The notes below the pieces were generated by a model. That model searched no databases. It was not told the DNA's origin and saw nothing but the letters and a program-made list of their open reading frames with translations. A stretch of 64,000 nt of DNA. Source: Cheiracanthium punctorium. Taxonomy: Eukaryota > Arthropoda > Arachnida > Araneae > Cheiracanthiidae. A program made the translations under genes and the position numbers. The stretch is from the NCBI GenBank assembly GCA_038373885.1, contig JAWZYV010019597.1:372001-436000 (forward strand). Direction: 5' to 3'. Below, one piece after another: positions 1 through 12,737 of this stretch; the first letter of the stretch is position 1, and every line of letters begins with the position of its first letter.

Positions 1-2077
1 TCTAGGGACCATATACTAAAATAGAAATGTAAATTTGCAAGATAACTGCATAAAATGATGGCTGCATGTTTCCTGTGGATTGCATAGACAGACCACTGTT
101 TATCTCTGTATGTTAAGGCCTTATTTATGTGCTTTTGAGATTTGTATTACACATATTTTTGATCTAAAAATTTCGATTAACAATTTTTATGTGATTCCTA
201 TTTTCACTGAAGAAACAACCCTTTAAGTGATTTAAAAAAAAAATGGCACAAGTCCATTTTTTACAGTTATGTGATTTTTTTTTCCCACTGGTCTTGTTGG
301 ATGGAAAATAAAAACTTTCTAATTGAGAAAATTTGCATAGGCATTGTATGCAAATTGAAAAGTGTGACTTTTTAAAAATTAATGAAAGGAATTTTTCCCT
401 ATCTTATTTGAGCATGTTTTCAATTTTCAATGCTCACCTGTCTCTAATACATAGTGAAATAAAGCAAATTACTATCTTTTTTGGGGGGGCACCCTGTATA
501 TATTTACATGTAATGCACCCAATTTTTGTTTTCCTTGCATTTAATATGAATTAACTGTTGTTTTTATGAATTAAACCTTTTCCTTTGTTAGTTGCAAATT
601 ACATTTTTATTTAAAGTCTGTTTTATTATTTGTGCTAAGTTGCTACAAATTATTTACAGAAATAATTTTTCAAGCAGTTTAATGAACATATGATTTTTCA
701 GTATTTTAGTACATTATTATGTGAGCATTAATTTAAAATGAGCTGCAAATAATATAATTGTGATGCAATCCATCACATATTTATAATTGCTTTTGATTTT
801 CCTTTCCCTATTCTAAATGTAATACTCTTTGCCATTTTTAAAATCCCATCTCTATCTGCAATGCTGTTTTACTGCTTCTTAAATTACTTTGGTTTTAACT
901 TCTGCAGTGTATTTAGCAGGTGCCTTCTGTCTGCCTGTTTCCTCTATTTTTCATCCCGTTCCCACGGGGTTTCAGTAATATTTCTTAGGTACAGGTTATC
1001 TCTCGATGACTCACATTTAAATTTTCATAAACTTGCATTAACACTTAATGATCGTTTCATTTTCCAATCTGGCGATTTATTTGGCAACCGTTCCTTCTAG
1101 CACTTAGCTCTATTGTCAGGTTGGCTTTCTGTGTTCTCGGCCCTTTTCACTCACTCAATGCTTTTGTCTCTGCTTAAAAGTTTATGCTTTTTTTCGCTAT
1201 GCTACCAGCCATCATTAAAATAATTCTTTATTATGTTTCAATAAAACTATATATGAAATATATTATGATTTGTCTTTTATTTTAAAGTGTGCCGATCCAA
1301 GTTTTTGCTAACATAGTGTACACTATCCATATGATCATTCATGTTCTACAAAAAAACTTCACTGCCCAACTACACCATATAAATAACTAATATTAAATAT
1401 GCCTTCCTCTATCAAAATCTTTTCACTCCTATCTTAAAACTGGCAAAGGACTTAATAAATAACATACCTATGTATAAAATGAAACAACTCTATGGGAAAG
1501 TCTTACTGAGAAGTGTTTACAATTTCGGCAGCTTAGTGAGTACTGGGATTAATGTGGCCTATGAAGGAAGTGTTTCAAATATGCATCGTAAGTATGTATG
1601 TTTGTGCAAGAAACTGATACAGTTTGTTAGTTTTTTTTTGGAGTGCCATGTTTCAGGGTAAGGGGTTTGAAATGTTAGTCAATTAGTGCATTTTATGGAT
1701 TTAGAGTGACTATGTTGATGATACAGTGCCATTCCATGCATATTTAATTTTGTTCTATGAAAAAAAGTGTGATATTGTGAGTTTTGTTATCATTGGAGAA
1801 TAAGTTTTATCATGAATATTCAAATTTGGAATATTTTATGGTTTAAAGAAAAATGGAGTTAAGTGTGTTATTTGATAGTTGTTCACTAAGAGAGTGTTGT
1901 GAAGGTGGTGGAATATGATGATAAATAAACATATATATCAAGGTCATTAAAAAGGGATTAAACAGAAAAGTTGAGGCAAGTGTTTTTGTTTATTTTAATG
2001 CTTTTTGATTGTTTAATTTTATGAACATTTTTTGAGTTTGGCTATGAGTCAGTTGTTAGCCCCATAGAAGTTTCTTA
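1..2077. other. Region without a recognisable gene
   Basis: I see no conserved coding exon here. At about 485-501 a G run is followed by CACCCTGTATATA, which looks like the terminus of a DNA element of the CAGGGTG-end type seen elsewhere in the window; no matching other end was found. From about 840 to 1250 the sequence is richer in C and T than its flanks and ends with AATAAA at 1240-1245, so it could be the 3' UTR of a plus-strand gene lying outside the window. That reading is weak. Confidence 0.4.
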
Positions 2078-2310
2078 AGATTCAAAACATATCACTGGTT
2101 GAGAAACTGTGTGGCTGTTCAGCAAGTTTATAAATCCACTGTAGATTTTTTTAGGTTAGAAATGAATCACTGGTTGAGGAATTTTGAGTGGCTGTGCAGC
2201 AAGTTGACAGACTCACTGAAGTAGTTTTTAGTTTAAAAACAAACTACTGGTAGAGAATGTTTGAGTTGTTTTGTATTGAGTTTGAATCATCTCTGTTTTT
2301 ATTAGTGTAA
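2078..2310. repeat. Degenerate tandem repeat, about 79 bp x 3
   Basis: Three successive units share the order 'ATCACTGGTTGAGRAA', 'GTGGCTGT-CAGCAAGTT' and 'CACTG.AG'. Units begin near 2078, 2158 and 2237; the third is the most diverged ('CTACTGGTAGAGAATG'). No coding potential is apparent. Confidence 0.7.
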
Positions 2311-3551
2311 TTTGTGTGAAGTTTTAGTCAGTTACAGCTGCTACAGTTTGCTTTATTGATCATGCAGTATGGTTGCTGTAAGTTGCCTGGGCTTGGTGAT
2401 TGCCAAGTTTCATGGGGTGGGGCACCAATAGATAAGAAATAATCAATTCTTCATGAGTTTTAATTATTTAGCATTTTGTATAAATATGTATTATTTACAG
2501 AAATTTTTATTAGTTTTAACCATTTAGCACACATCAGTGTTTTAAAGGTTCTTATTTTCTGTCTTTCATTGATGACATTGGATTTTGAATAGGGATGTAA
2601 CGGATATCTGGCAAGTATCCAGCTGATTTTTCAATATCCGAAATACTGTCGGATATCCAAATCATAACTACTGGATATCCGGCTATATACTACTAAAGTT
2701 CTATTTATAATATGCATAGCACAGAATGGAAAATTATCTCTGAACATTCTTGATAAAGTGATACATAAAACAGAGGGATATATTTTTTAACTGGAGAAAC
2801 AGCAAATTTAACACTGGAAATGGATCATTCAAAATAAACACACAATTTCAACATTTGTTTAGTAGTTTTCGAATGCATTTATAACTAGTTAGTCTAATAT
2901 TTAGAATTGATTTCATGCTGCAAAGTGCCGCTTAACAGGCATTTTCTGAAGGGGGGGGGGGAAAACCCTTAAGCACATTTCATGTAGTGTTCATGTGCAA
3001 ATCTGGAGGTGCTTGTCATCCTTTTCAGCTGTAGACTGCTATTTACAGGGGAAGTTAAATTATAAGAAGCATGGTGCAGTATCATTTGAAAAATATGTAC
3101 ATTCAGTATATGCGATTTCTCTCATGGTAATCCCAGAAATAATGTTATTTTACACTCTTTGCCCATGAGTTTCTCTGATATTTTTAATTTGCTCCAGAAA
3201 TCCGATAATTAACAAAATGCTCTGATTATTCTGTCTTCAAAATTTTATTTACAGAGAAAGGGAGAAATTTTCATATCCATCCTTTTTCTAAATGGCAATC
3301 TTTTACTGAGCATTCCTTTATCGAAGTCTCCAATAACTAATGATAAAAAATCAACCTTTATTTTGCATATTTTTTTATTTCAATTTAGTTATTTAAATTC
3401 ATTTATGATTTTCTGCAAGTTTCAATTGATTTTTAAAGTTAAGTCTACTTAAAATATGTTCATTTAAAATGTGTTTGTGAAATATTTATTAATGAAGATT
3501 GTAACATGGCTGCTCGTACAGACAGTCATGTTGCAACATGGTGTTTTACTA

Positions 3552-5055
3552 CACTCATGTCCATAAATTAAGGATAATGAAGTTCAGGCAAAGAAAGAGA
3601 AAGAAGCAAAATAAATTTGACTTATTTGTAAAGTCTATTTATTAAACAAAAAGTAAAGAGCAGAAAAGATGGTATATGTTTGACATAATTAATAAAAATT
3701 GCATGTTTTACTCCATTGACCAAATTTAAAAAAAGAACCTATTTACAAAAAACAGTATAACATGGTTAGTAGGATGGTTAATATGGAGTATGTCTCCCGG
3801 ACGATGCAATACAGGCCTGACAACGCCTAGGCATGCTGAGTATCAAATGATCAATCTGATCTTGGAGAATATTACACCACTCATCAAGCAATGCACTCCG
3901 AAGTTCCGGTAGACAGGTGGGAGGGGGTTGACGGGCTGCAATTCGTCGGCCAAGCATATCCCACACATGCTCTATTGGATTCAAGTCCGGTGAGTATGCT
4001 GGCCAATGCATACGGGTGATATCCTCCGATTGAAGGCATTCGTCTACAATGTTTGCACGGTGAGGATGGGCGTTGTCATCCATAAACACAAATTCAGCAC
4101 CCATGGCGCCCCGAAACAAATGTACATGTTGTTCCAGAATGACATCCCGATAGATGTGGCCTGTCATCGTTACACTCTGAACATGCAGGTCAGTTCTGGA
4201 ACCAAGAATAATTCCTCCCCAAACGAGCCATCCTGCACCACCGTAACAGTGTCTTTCAATGGTGTTCTCTTGGTGGTAACGGGTACCTGGCGCTCTCCAG
4301 ATGAATGTCCGGCGAGAATCAGACTCCAAACTAAACCTGGACTCGTCGGAAAACACCACACAAGACCACTGTTGCGGTGTCCACAATGCATGCTCTCTAC
4401 TCCAGGTTAATCGCAGGGACAGTGAGTTTCGGTAAGTGGAACACATCTGACAGGCCTACGAGCATATAGACCAATGTGCCCTAAGCATCTGTACACGGTC
4501 TGCCTTGAAACTGTCGTACCGGTAGCTGAAGAGAGCTGACGAGACAGGTCTGATGCTGTACTCCGTCTGTTTCTTTTGGCAGTAACTGCCAAATAGCGGT
4601 CCTCATTCGGCGTTGTAACTCGGGGGTGACCTGTGCTGTAATGTCTACTCACATTACCATCATCTTGGAATCGTTGCCAAAGCCTGGAGATGACACTCTG
4701 GGCGATTCCAAGTTCCTCGGATACTTCCAGCTGGGTTCGTCCACATTCCAGTCGTCCGATAATTCTGCCATGTAAAACATCATCCAAATGCCTCCTTTGT
4801 GCCATAACTATGCGGTTTTTGCACTGAAAGGCTTTCACAGCGCTTGTGAACAATTTTACTTCTTTGCCACCATTTCTTATATATCCCTCTCTTACACTCT
4901 CGTCATTGTGACGTACCATCCATGCCATCTGGTGGTTTCCTGTAATTTGCATATTCTTCTTCAAGATGTGTGTGATCATTCCACAGGTGAAATTTTTATT
5001 TTAGAGATCAATTTCTGTGTGATTCTGAATTATCCTTAATTTATGGACATGAGTG
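3552..5055 (-). mobile_element. Tc1/mariner element, near intact
   Basis: Perfect or near-perfect terminal inverted repeats of about 27 bp begin CACTCATGTCCATAAATTAA at 3552 and end at 5055, each flanked by TA (3550-3551 and 5056-5057), the standard Tc1/mariner target duplication. The element is 1504 bp and holds one transposase gene on the minus strand. It sits inside the hAT-type element 2590-6018, so it inserted later. Confidence 0.95.
3778..4805 (-). pseudogene. Tc1 transposase, one frameshift (DD34E)
   Basis: The transposase cuts and pastes its own element through a DDE catalytic core. The start chosen is the ATG at 4805-4803 (MAQRRHLDD), which begins the helix-turn-helix DNA-binding region; a longer open frame upstream has no family support. 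The N-terminal part runs to a stop at 4407 in one frame (paired HTH, then ...YARRPVRCVPLTETH). The catalytic part continues in another frame to the stop at 3778. Catalytic residues are visible: D in VFSDESRF, D in FMDDNA, and E in DLNPIEHVWD, with exactly 34 residues between the second D and the E. A single-base indel near 4405-4425 joins the frames; otherwise the length (about 342 codons) is normal for Tc1. The copy is therefore probably recent but inactive as read, unless the shift is a sequencing error. Confidence 0.93.
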
Positions 5056-5132
5056 TAGTTTAAAATAGTTGTTTTAGTTACTTCTGCAGTATTGTGTATG
5101 ATTATCACTCCATACATGAAGATCTTTGACTA

Positions 5133-5138
5133 TTTTTT

Positions 5139-5173
<35 letters not shown>

Positions 5174-5175
5174 TC
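5133..5175. repeat. Poly-T plus (GT)n microsatellite
   Basis: A run of about 28 T is followed directly by seven GT units. It lies in the right part of the hAT-type element 2590-6018. Confidence 0.95.
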
Positions 5176-6406
5176 GGAATATCAAAATCAAAAGTAAAAA
5201 AAGTGAAATTGACCTAAAATTTGGAAACTAATGTTAAAAATGATTTTTAAAAAATGAATTTGCCCCTCTTATGATGCCATAAAAATTTTTGTACTGTGAA
5301 AGAATGCTCATATATTTTGGAAGCTAAGCAATTAAACAGATTATATTTTTGTTTTTTAATTGGTAGTTAAAAGAAATATTATTTTTGATTAAAGAAATTT
5401 AACACATAACCTGAAAATTCTGTTTCATATAAAACTACATACCTGTATAAAATTACGAAAAAAAAAGCATGATAATTTCATTATAAATATTAAAAGAGAT
5501 TTACTTTTTATTTATCAATCCCTAAAAGTAATTTAACTTGAAATAAAACTAAAAAGGACTTTAAACCTATGTGTGGAAAAAATTAACTCATCTATCATAG
5601 GTATCTTATCAAAATAGTTTTCTTATTCTGAAATAAAAGAAAAAAGTATGCATTTGTTTGTGAAAATAATCTGCAATTATATAGATACATTAATAAATAT
5701 GTCATGGTTAACATTTATTCGCTTCTGCCTTTAGGGCACACATAAAAAGAATATTTTAACTTTTTAAATTATAGTAGCATTTTTTATATGTAAAGATATT
5801 TAGTTTTAGAAAATTATAAGTCAATTATTAAAAATTACTTTAATGATGTGTGAAACATGTTTGCAACTTATTGTTCTGATGACATAAAAAAACCAAAAAA
5901 CAAAAAAAAAACATATTTGATAACTAAATACGTGTTTAGTACCGGATATCTGTATCCGTAAACCAAAGGAGCTTCGGATATCCGGTATCTGGCAAAATCA
6001 CTATCCCTAACATCCCTAATTTTGAATGTACTCCTTACCAATTATTTTCCATTGTTTTTTCTGTTTGGAACTCTTCAATCCTGAGACAAATTTTAGCTGA
6101 AACAAAAGTAGTGTATCAGCAGATAAATTTCAAAGAAATATTTCTCAGTATTCTTGTAACTAGCAAACTGAGGTCTTCAACATTGTTTTTAATCTATGTA
6201 TTATTATTTTTTCATTATTATGAAGGAAATGCTTTTTTAAATTCAACTGGAATAGTAAATAAAACTTGTAATTGAATTTTAGTTGACTGAATTTAGCTCT
6301 TTACTGATTGAATAATTTAATCAAAAATTTTAACTAGGCTAAAACTTCATCAGTTTGTTAGTACGGTCCATATTCAGTACACAGTAATAATAAATAATAC
6401 AATAAT

Positions 6407-7276
6407 TAAAGATGTAACGAATAGTGATTTGGCCGAATACCGAATATTCGGCCAATAGCTCAGGCTGAATAACGAATATTCGGGTCATAGTGTAGGCCGA
6501 ATACCGAATATTACATTTTTAAAAATTTCCTTTTAACTGTAAATAAAATATTGCTTTTCAATTTTGTAATTAAATACTAAATAAAATTCATTTTATATTA
6601 TTTGTAGGTACTTAAAAACAAACAACAGTATATTATCTGTAAAACTAAAAAAATATTGGTCATGATAAAATATCTTTTACATGACCAATAAGATAAAATA
6701 TCTGATAAAAATCTTTTATATGATGATAAAATATCTTTTACATGCAAGTTAAACACTAATAGCAGCATAATTATATTTTGAGGTATTCATAATTTAATAA
6801 ATATGCTATTTTAAAAGTCATTAATCTGGTAACTATACATAATCACATCTTGTTTTAGGTTTACAGACTCTCAGCAAAACATATTTAGCAGCTTTTCAAA
6901 ATTATGCTTGTAATTAAGGATCTGAAAAAATTCCTACTACCCCTACCCAATAAAGAAATTAAAAAATCAAGTCAAGTAGTGTTAATAAGTAGAAAAGTCT
7001 GCATTTCTTTAATATTATTATTGCATTAGATTATCTTTCATTCAGCTTAAAATTCAATGAATTAAGATATTTTATTATATGGGGTTAAATCTTGAAGTAT
7101 AACTAAGCAGTATTATTTGTAAATGCATTTAAAAAAAAATATTTTTCTCTCTTTTTTCTGAAATTATTCAGTCGAATATGTAGCAGTATTCAGCCACAAG
7201 TATTCGGCCGAATACCTGTACAGGATTCGGCCTACCGAATATTCGGCAAAACAGTCGAATATTCATTACATCACTA
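6407..7276. mobile_element. Second hAT-type element, GATGTAACGAATA ends
   Basis: Left end TAAAGATGTAACGAATAG and right end ...ATTCATTACATCACTA are inverted copies, flanked by a perfect 8-bp duplication ACAATAAT (6399-6406 and 7277-7284). Subterminal CGAATATTCGGCC motifs recur several times at both ends. There is no transposase frame in its 870 bp. The termini resemble those of 2590-6018 (TA-R-R-GATGTAACG), so the two belong to related families. Confidence 0.85.
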
Positions 7277-7284
7277 ACAATAAT

Positions 7285-8020
7285 AAGATCAGTTAATACA
7301 TTTTATAGATTTGTAATTTACATATTCATAACTTGTGACTTCAACAGTTGTGTAATTGCATTAAATCATTATTCAACACCTTTTATATGCTTAGGTTTAC
7401 AATTGGAGCCATATTCAGCAAATTGTAAAAACATCTGGAATTGATTATGTAGAAAGAAGTTTTTCTACTATAAATGTGCCATGAAAATGCATCCTTCAGA
7501 AAATAGCAGTGCGGTTCAAGCGAGTGAGATATTACCCACAATATTGCATGTTATTTATTATGTAATATATATTACATGTTCTCTCTTTATTGTGATATAT
7601 TTTTATGTATTTGTGATAGTTTGTTTCATTGGTGTTTTAATGTTGTTATATTAAAATTGTTATGAGAAACTGTATTGTGAATTGAACACTTTTTCAATGA
7701 TCTCTTTGACTCTTCTTGAAATAAAAATGCATTCTGTGTGTATTAACTTGTACTTTTATGGAGTTAGTTTCAACTTTAGTTGTGTAATCAAAATGAAAAA
7801 TTTGATAAATATTTCCATTTTACTGTAAAACGTCAGTAAGATCAACAGAATTATAATAATAAAAAAATGTCTTTTTGAGTATGTATTGAGTGAGAATATT
7901 ACTTTTAAAAGCTGTTTGAAAATGTTTTCATAGGGTATAGTGAATATAAAATAAAATTATGAATATTAAATAAATATAGTGAATATTAAATAATTCAGCA
8001 GTTCATATATTAATATATAT
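7285..8020. other. No feature seen
   Basis: AT-rich sequence with no conserved exon, long frame or clear inverted repeat. Confidence 0.5.
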
Positions 8021-8171
8021 CGGGGATCGCGCTGACATCTGATAAAAATGGGTCACAAAAGCCCATTATCTTGAGAGATATGAGTTTTTGCATATGCAAA
8101 ACCCATTATGTGCATCACAGTCAAGAAAATTTGAGTAAATGACTCAGAAATCTGAGTAAACGCGAACCCTG
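8021..8171 (+). repeat. Dispersed short repeat, copy 1
   Basis: This block (GGGGATCGCGCTGACATCTG ... TGCATATGCAAAACCCAT ... GCGAACCCTG) is matched in reverse orientation at 48328-48482, sharing TTTTGCATATGCAA, the GGGTCACAAAAGCCCAT block and the GTTTACTCAG block. The copies are clearly diverged. Its class is unknown; no inverted ends or poly-A tail were identified. Confidence 0.65.
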
Positions 8172-8248
8172 TATGTATATATACTTTTTGTTATGTGCTA
8201 TCACTTGCTTGAAGGATTAACGGTGTTGTTAGAAAAAAGCATATAATT

Positions 8249-8581
8249 TTGGTACATAAGTACAAATAAACTAAATATGCCAGGCACTTCAACATTTTGA
8301 AACTGTCTCTTTACAAGCTGTACTACATACTGAAATAAACGATCTATCTGTATCAGTTTCAAAACTTTTAGAAAAAATTCTTAAAAATCGGACATTTTTG
8401 CAAAGCGTGTCACTTTTCGAAAAATCTTGCAGCTCAGATCCATGTTTAAGAATTTTTTCTGAAAATGTCACAAAAGCCACAGCTTTTTCGCTTATAGCAG
8501 TGTGTAAAGCAACTCATGAAGAACCCTCTGGAATTTTTTGGAGACCATAATGCTATTAGTTTATTTCAATTTGTGTACCAA
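8249..8581. mobile_element. MITE with TTGGTAC ends, copy 1
   Basis: The left end TTGGTACATAAGTACAAATA and the right end ...TTATTTCAATTTGTGTACCAA form inverted repeats of about 26 bp. The same ends, and the block GGCACTTCAA.ATTTTGA.ACTG..TCTTTACAAGCTG, occur in reverse at 53655-53958, which defines a family. No convincing target duplication was seen. Confidence 0.65.
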
Positions 8582-10285
8582 GACTAAACACAGAGTTCTT
8601 TTTTTTTGACATACACCCTTAATAGGATATCCAAACTACATAAAGTTCAATGTTTTAGTAACATTATAAATGCAAATAACTTAACAGTTACTTTTTATAT
8701 TAAAACAAAGATTCTGAGGATGTAGAAATAATCTGAGTCATAAAATTATTAACTTATGTGTTGTTTTTTTAAATTAAGATCTCTTTAAAAAGTAGTGTAA
8801 CTAATGGTATGTAAAATGAACGCACATAATTTGATTTAAAATTTTCCTTACTTAAAAAGAATCTGTTAGTATGGTTGTGTTACATTACATTGGGTAACTA
8901 ATGTTATTTTCGTGTAATCAGTATAAAAGTTAGCAATTGTGAAATGCGAGACTTCCTCCCAATCAAATGTAATTGCACAAATCAATCACATCAAAATAAT
9001 GCATCAGTTCATGCAACATAAAATTATTAACATTGCATTTTTGTTTTTCTTTAAAACAATATTATAGTAGATATTGCTAGCATAAAACATTTTTTAAAAT
9101 TCTTATGCAGGATAAATAGACAATAACTCACTGTTAGAAAACACACATTTTAGCCCATAAATAAAAGACCAGAAATCCTTCTTGGCAGTCGCCTACTTGC
9201 AAGCTGATTTAATATTAATTTTATCACTAATACATAACATTTTTGAATTATCATCATAATATCTAAGTAATATCTAATGGTGATTGTGTTAGAAAAATAA
9301 TTTTTGTGATATACATTTTTTTACCAATTCTATGAGGTACAAAACTATAAATTCATACATATTTTTTAAATATTTAATTTACTTAAAAAAGATTACAATA
9401 AATATAATAAATGTTATCCCCCTTTTCTTAATATGCTATTAAAATACTTAATAGTGCAATAATCTCTAGTATAAGTAGTTTTAAAGTAAATAATAATTAC
9501 TACTACCCATCTTTCAGTTCATAACATAGCTAAAATAAATAGAACATTATGGGAAAATTTATTTTCAATATCTTTAAAACATTGAGTAGTTGAACTATAC
9601 TTAAAACAAAATGGCAAAATTAAAGAGGAAAAAAAAAGCATTTTTATACATAAAAAGTAAATAAAAAAGCACAAATTTATGTTCTTAAGAAGAGTTTGAG
9701 CAATTAAATTGTTTAAAATTAAGTAAATGGCATTATTTACATTTGCATTGCTATTTAAATGCCCACTCATTATCATTTTTATTACTTTCAGCTGTAATGG
9801 AATCTTTTAATTCAATTTTCACCCAATTCCAGACAACCAATTAGCTTAAAATTAGCTTTTTTCAGGTCCATAAAGAATCAATGACAATACAATAAGATAG
9901 AAAATCGTGTATCTAGCAGGTATAGTTTTTTTACAGGAGCACACAAAAGAATTCCAGTGCATTATGCTCTATGGGTAGTCTTCATTTAAAGTGTATGGTA
10001 GACATTCATTTATTTCAAACAATGCAAAATTAATATATGTTGTTAAGCATTACAAAGTAAGACCCCCACCCCCATCGAAAATAGTGTATGTAGCATAAAA
10101 TGGTTTCTTACAGTATCACTCAAAAGGATTTCAACATATTACAATCAAAAACAATTTAGATAAATTAATCTATCTCAAGCACAATAATAAGTATATAAAC
10201 ATTTATATAATTTATTCTTCAGTTAAAAGATGGAAATAACATTTAAAGTTCTTTTACAGGATCTCACAGAATTACGTTGCTAGTG
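8582..10285. other. No gene seen
   Basis: About 1.7 kb of AT-rich sequence. Short open frames here have no recognisable domains and no splice context. Confidence 0.5.
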
Positions 10286-10287
10286 AT

Positions 10288-11340
10288 ATAGGGGAGAGTG
10301 GTGCATCAGGAGGTACAGTGGGTCATTGAAGATATTTATGGTTCAGTGAATAGTTTTCAAATGAGAAAATTATTTAAAGTAGGTACGAAACAACTTAACT
10401 CTGTGGGAAAAGTTAAGCATTTCACTTTGTAAGCGGGAAGAAAGAGTCATTTTGTTTTCTGATCATCTGTATGAAATTTGGAGAAAGTAAGACTTGCAAC
10501 TTTACACATGAAATTTGTCAAGTAAATATGAGTTATATGGTATGTTTATGCAGTTTAAATTACCTCCTCTTTTATTATGTTGTGTTTAAATGAATATTTT
10601 AACGATTTATAATTTTGAGGTGAAAAATAATACATTGGTTCATATGGGGCGCACTGGGTCACCTGAAATGGGATAGTGGGTCAGTGACCTATTATGTCCC
10701 CATTAATTGTCTTTCTGTATGTTTCTTACTTTTTAATGTTTGAATGATCTAAATTCATCTGTCTTCCACATCAGCCACAGAATCTTCAGCTTCTCAAGAA
10801 AATTATGTAAAACAAAAATTGATGATACCAGAGATGGTAAAAGCTTTTTCCTAACTCTGATGCAAAAGAGAAAAACTGAGACAACCTAAAAAAATTAGAA
10901 ATTCTTACAGATACACACCTGTAAAAATCACAAATCAAAATATGATGATTGAAAAAAAAGAAGAAAGACCTAATGATATGAAGCAGGAGAGAGAAAAAAA
11001 AATGCAAGCAATTACAAGAATAGCTCAACTGAAGAAGCAGAATGAAAAGAATTTTCATTCTTACTCCTTCCTTTCATTCTAGTGAATCTGACTTTAAGGA
11101 TTTGTAATTTGAAGATGTAGAAGATTTTAATGTTGACATTGGAGATTTTGTATTATTCAAGAACTACAGCCAAACAAAAAAAAAGGAATTTTTAAGACTT
11201 AGTTACTGAAGTTGTAGACAATAATAAAAATGAAATTCAGGGGCACTACATGAGAGGAATTCAACCAGGTTATGCACTTATCTTTGATGAGCCAGAAATT
11301 TATTTTTATCTAATTTAGAGAAATATATAAAATCTACGTT
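10288..11340 (+). pseudogene. Remnant of a DDE (pogo/jerky-like?) transposon
   Basis: Near 10290-10330 and 10640-10690 the phrase 'GTGGGTCA' recurs (GTACAGTGGGTCA, GCACTGGGTCA, TAGTGGGTCA), as in the ends of a decayed DNA transposon. Between about 10790 and 11330 broken plus-strand frames give a lysine-rich stretch (IEKKEERPNDMKQEREKK), then an acidic stretch leading into DIGDFVLFKNYS, then, after a frame change, HYMRGIQPGYALIFDEPEIY. This arrangement resembles the C-terminal tail of tigger/jerky-type transposases in arthropods, but I see no catalytic residues, so the family is tentative. Several stops and shifts show it is dead. Confidence 0.4.
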
Positions 11341-11359
11341 ACAGCAAATCATACCTGTA

Positions 11360-12377
11360 TCTTAAAGATCTCTTTCATCTACCAACGATTTTTAAAAATA
11401 ACTTAATAACCTATCACTCAAAAGCGAAGATACCATGATTAGTTTTGATGTTGTAAATTTGTATCCCTCAATAGACACTAATGAAATGAGAAAAATTATT
11501 GATGACAATATTTCCAAATCTTTTGAAAATAAAGACATAGTCAACTCTTTAGCAAGCACTTTGAATCTTATTCTCAAAAACTCCTTTTTTCAATTTAATA
11601 ACAAATTGTTTCACCTGACAAAAGGTGTCCCAATGGGGGGGGGGGGGTCATGGATCTTGGGAATCATTGCAGATTAGAAGATGTGAATTTCGTAAGAAAA
11701 TATTTTAAACCTACTTAAAACCAAAATTAAAGTTTGGTGGAGATACGTAGACATTTTTGCAATACTAGTTAATACTTCTGATATTAAAGGTTTACTTGAT
11801 AAAATAAACAGTTTTGACCAAAAAATACAGTTCACTTATGAAAAAGAACATGATAGAATATTAAACTATCTTGATATGAAAATCTTAAGAAACTCTTCAA
11901 ATGGTTTTACTACCACCGTCTTCTAGAAATCAACCAACAATACCACCGTCTTCCAGAAATCAACCAACAATAATGTTATTCCTAACTTTAAGTGAAATAC
12001 AACTCTTAAATATAAAATTTCAATATTATACATTGGCAATAATAAGGCCTACATTGATAGAGCCATCAAGGTTTGTTCTAATGGCTCCCTCCACCGAGGT
12101 GAAATTAACTTTTTAAAGAAACGTGGCAAAAAATGCCGACTACCCAAATAACACCGTCAAAGAGTTGTGTAAAGAGAGATTCAAGAAATAAAGTTTTATC
12201 GAAAATTCCCAAAAACCTAAACAACACTTCACCAACACCATTCCTTTTTACAGGAGAGTAGGAACTTAAATATCAAACTTTGCCTTAAAAAACGGTATTA
12301 AAATTCCTATAAAACCCAACAGAAATATTTTGAAAAGAATTTGATCTGATATAGTTAACCAGTATGTCATAGCAGGC
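11360..12377 (+). pseudogene. Penelope-like element, reverse transcriptase half
   Basis: The frame from 11435 reads ISFDVVNLYPSID, the first catalytic block of Penelope-type reverse transcriptase, and continues to FHLTKGVPMG, where the expected G-S-P is replaced by a run of 13 G that shifts the frame. Downstream, WWRYVDIFAI matches the YVDD box but lacks the second Asp. After it come NSFDQKIQFTYEKEHD and the region leading to the connector (IKIPIKPNRNILKRI). Two in-frame stops precede 11435. The element is interrupted at 12377 by the insertion 12378-18938 and resumes with its endonuclease at 18939. It is non-functional. Confidence 0.85.
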
Positions 12378-12631
12378 CAGGGTGGCTACAGAAATTAAGA
12401 AAAGTTCTCCGATCTTCACACACCCGACAATGATTAAAATTACTGCAACAGTAGAAAACTCCAGAGTGGAATAAGGGGACAGGCATCGCAATGACTACGA
12501 AATTCCACCCTTTTGGTACTGTATTGCCTAGATGCATTAGTTTTGACCCAAAAAGAGTGTTTAATATTTGCATTCACCTCTGATTTATTCACATGTCTAC
12601 ATGCATTGACATAAGCTTTCATGTAACATTG

Positions 12632-12737
12632 GGGGGGGGGGGGGCAAAATGTTTCCCATTGTAAAAAAAATACCACTTTCAAATAGGTTATATCAGATTT
12701 TTCTAGAATTTTTTTTTTTTTTTTGGGGGGGGGGGGG
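12632..12737. repeat. Poly-G and poly-T runs
   Basis: Two G runs of about 12-13 (near 12632 and 12725) surround a T run of about 16. They lie in the unmatched left part of the CAGGGTG-end element and may mark a decayed MITE. Confidence 0.7.

Larger units (their letters stand above)
2590..6018. mobile_element. hAT-type DNA element with nested Tc1
   Basis: The left end TAGGGATGTAACGGATATC and the right end ...CATCCCTA are inverted and flanked by a perfect 8-bp duplication ATTTTGAA (2582-2589 and 6019-6026). An 8-bp duplication and a TA-starting inverted repeat fit the hAT superfamily. Inside, the motif GGATATC recurs near both ends as subterminal repeats. No transposase of its own is visible, so it is non-autonomous. 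A complete Tc1 element (3552-5055) interrupts it; without that insert it would be about 1.9 kb. Confidence 0.85.

Noticed and set aside
861..1100. 79-codon open frame on the plus strand
   Set aside because: Composition follows the local C/T-rich DNA, no domain is recognisable and no splice partner was found.
4006..4410. 134-codon plus-strand frame
   Set aside because: It is the antisense shadow of the Tc1 transposase.
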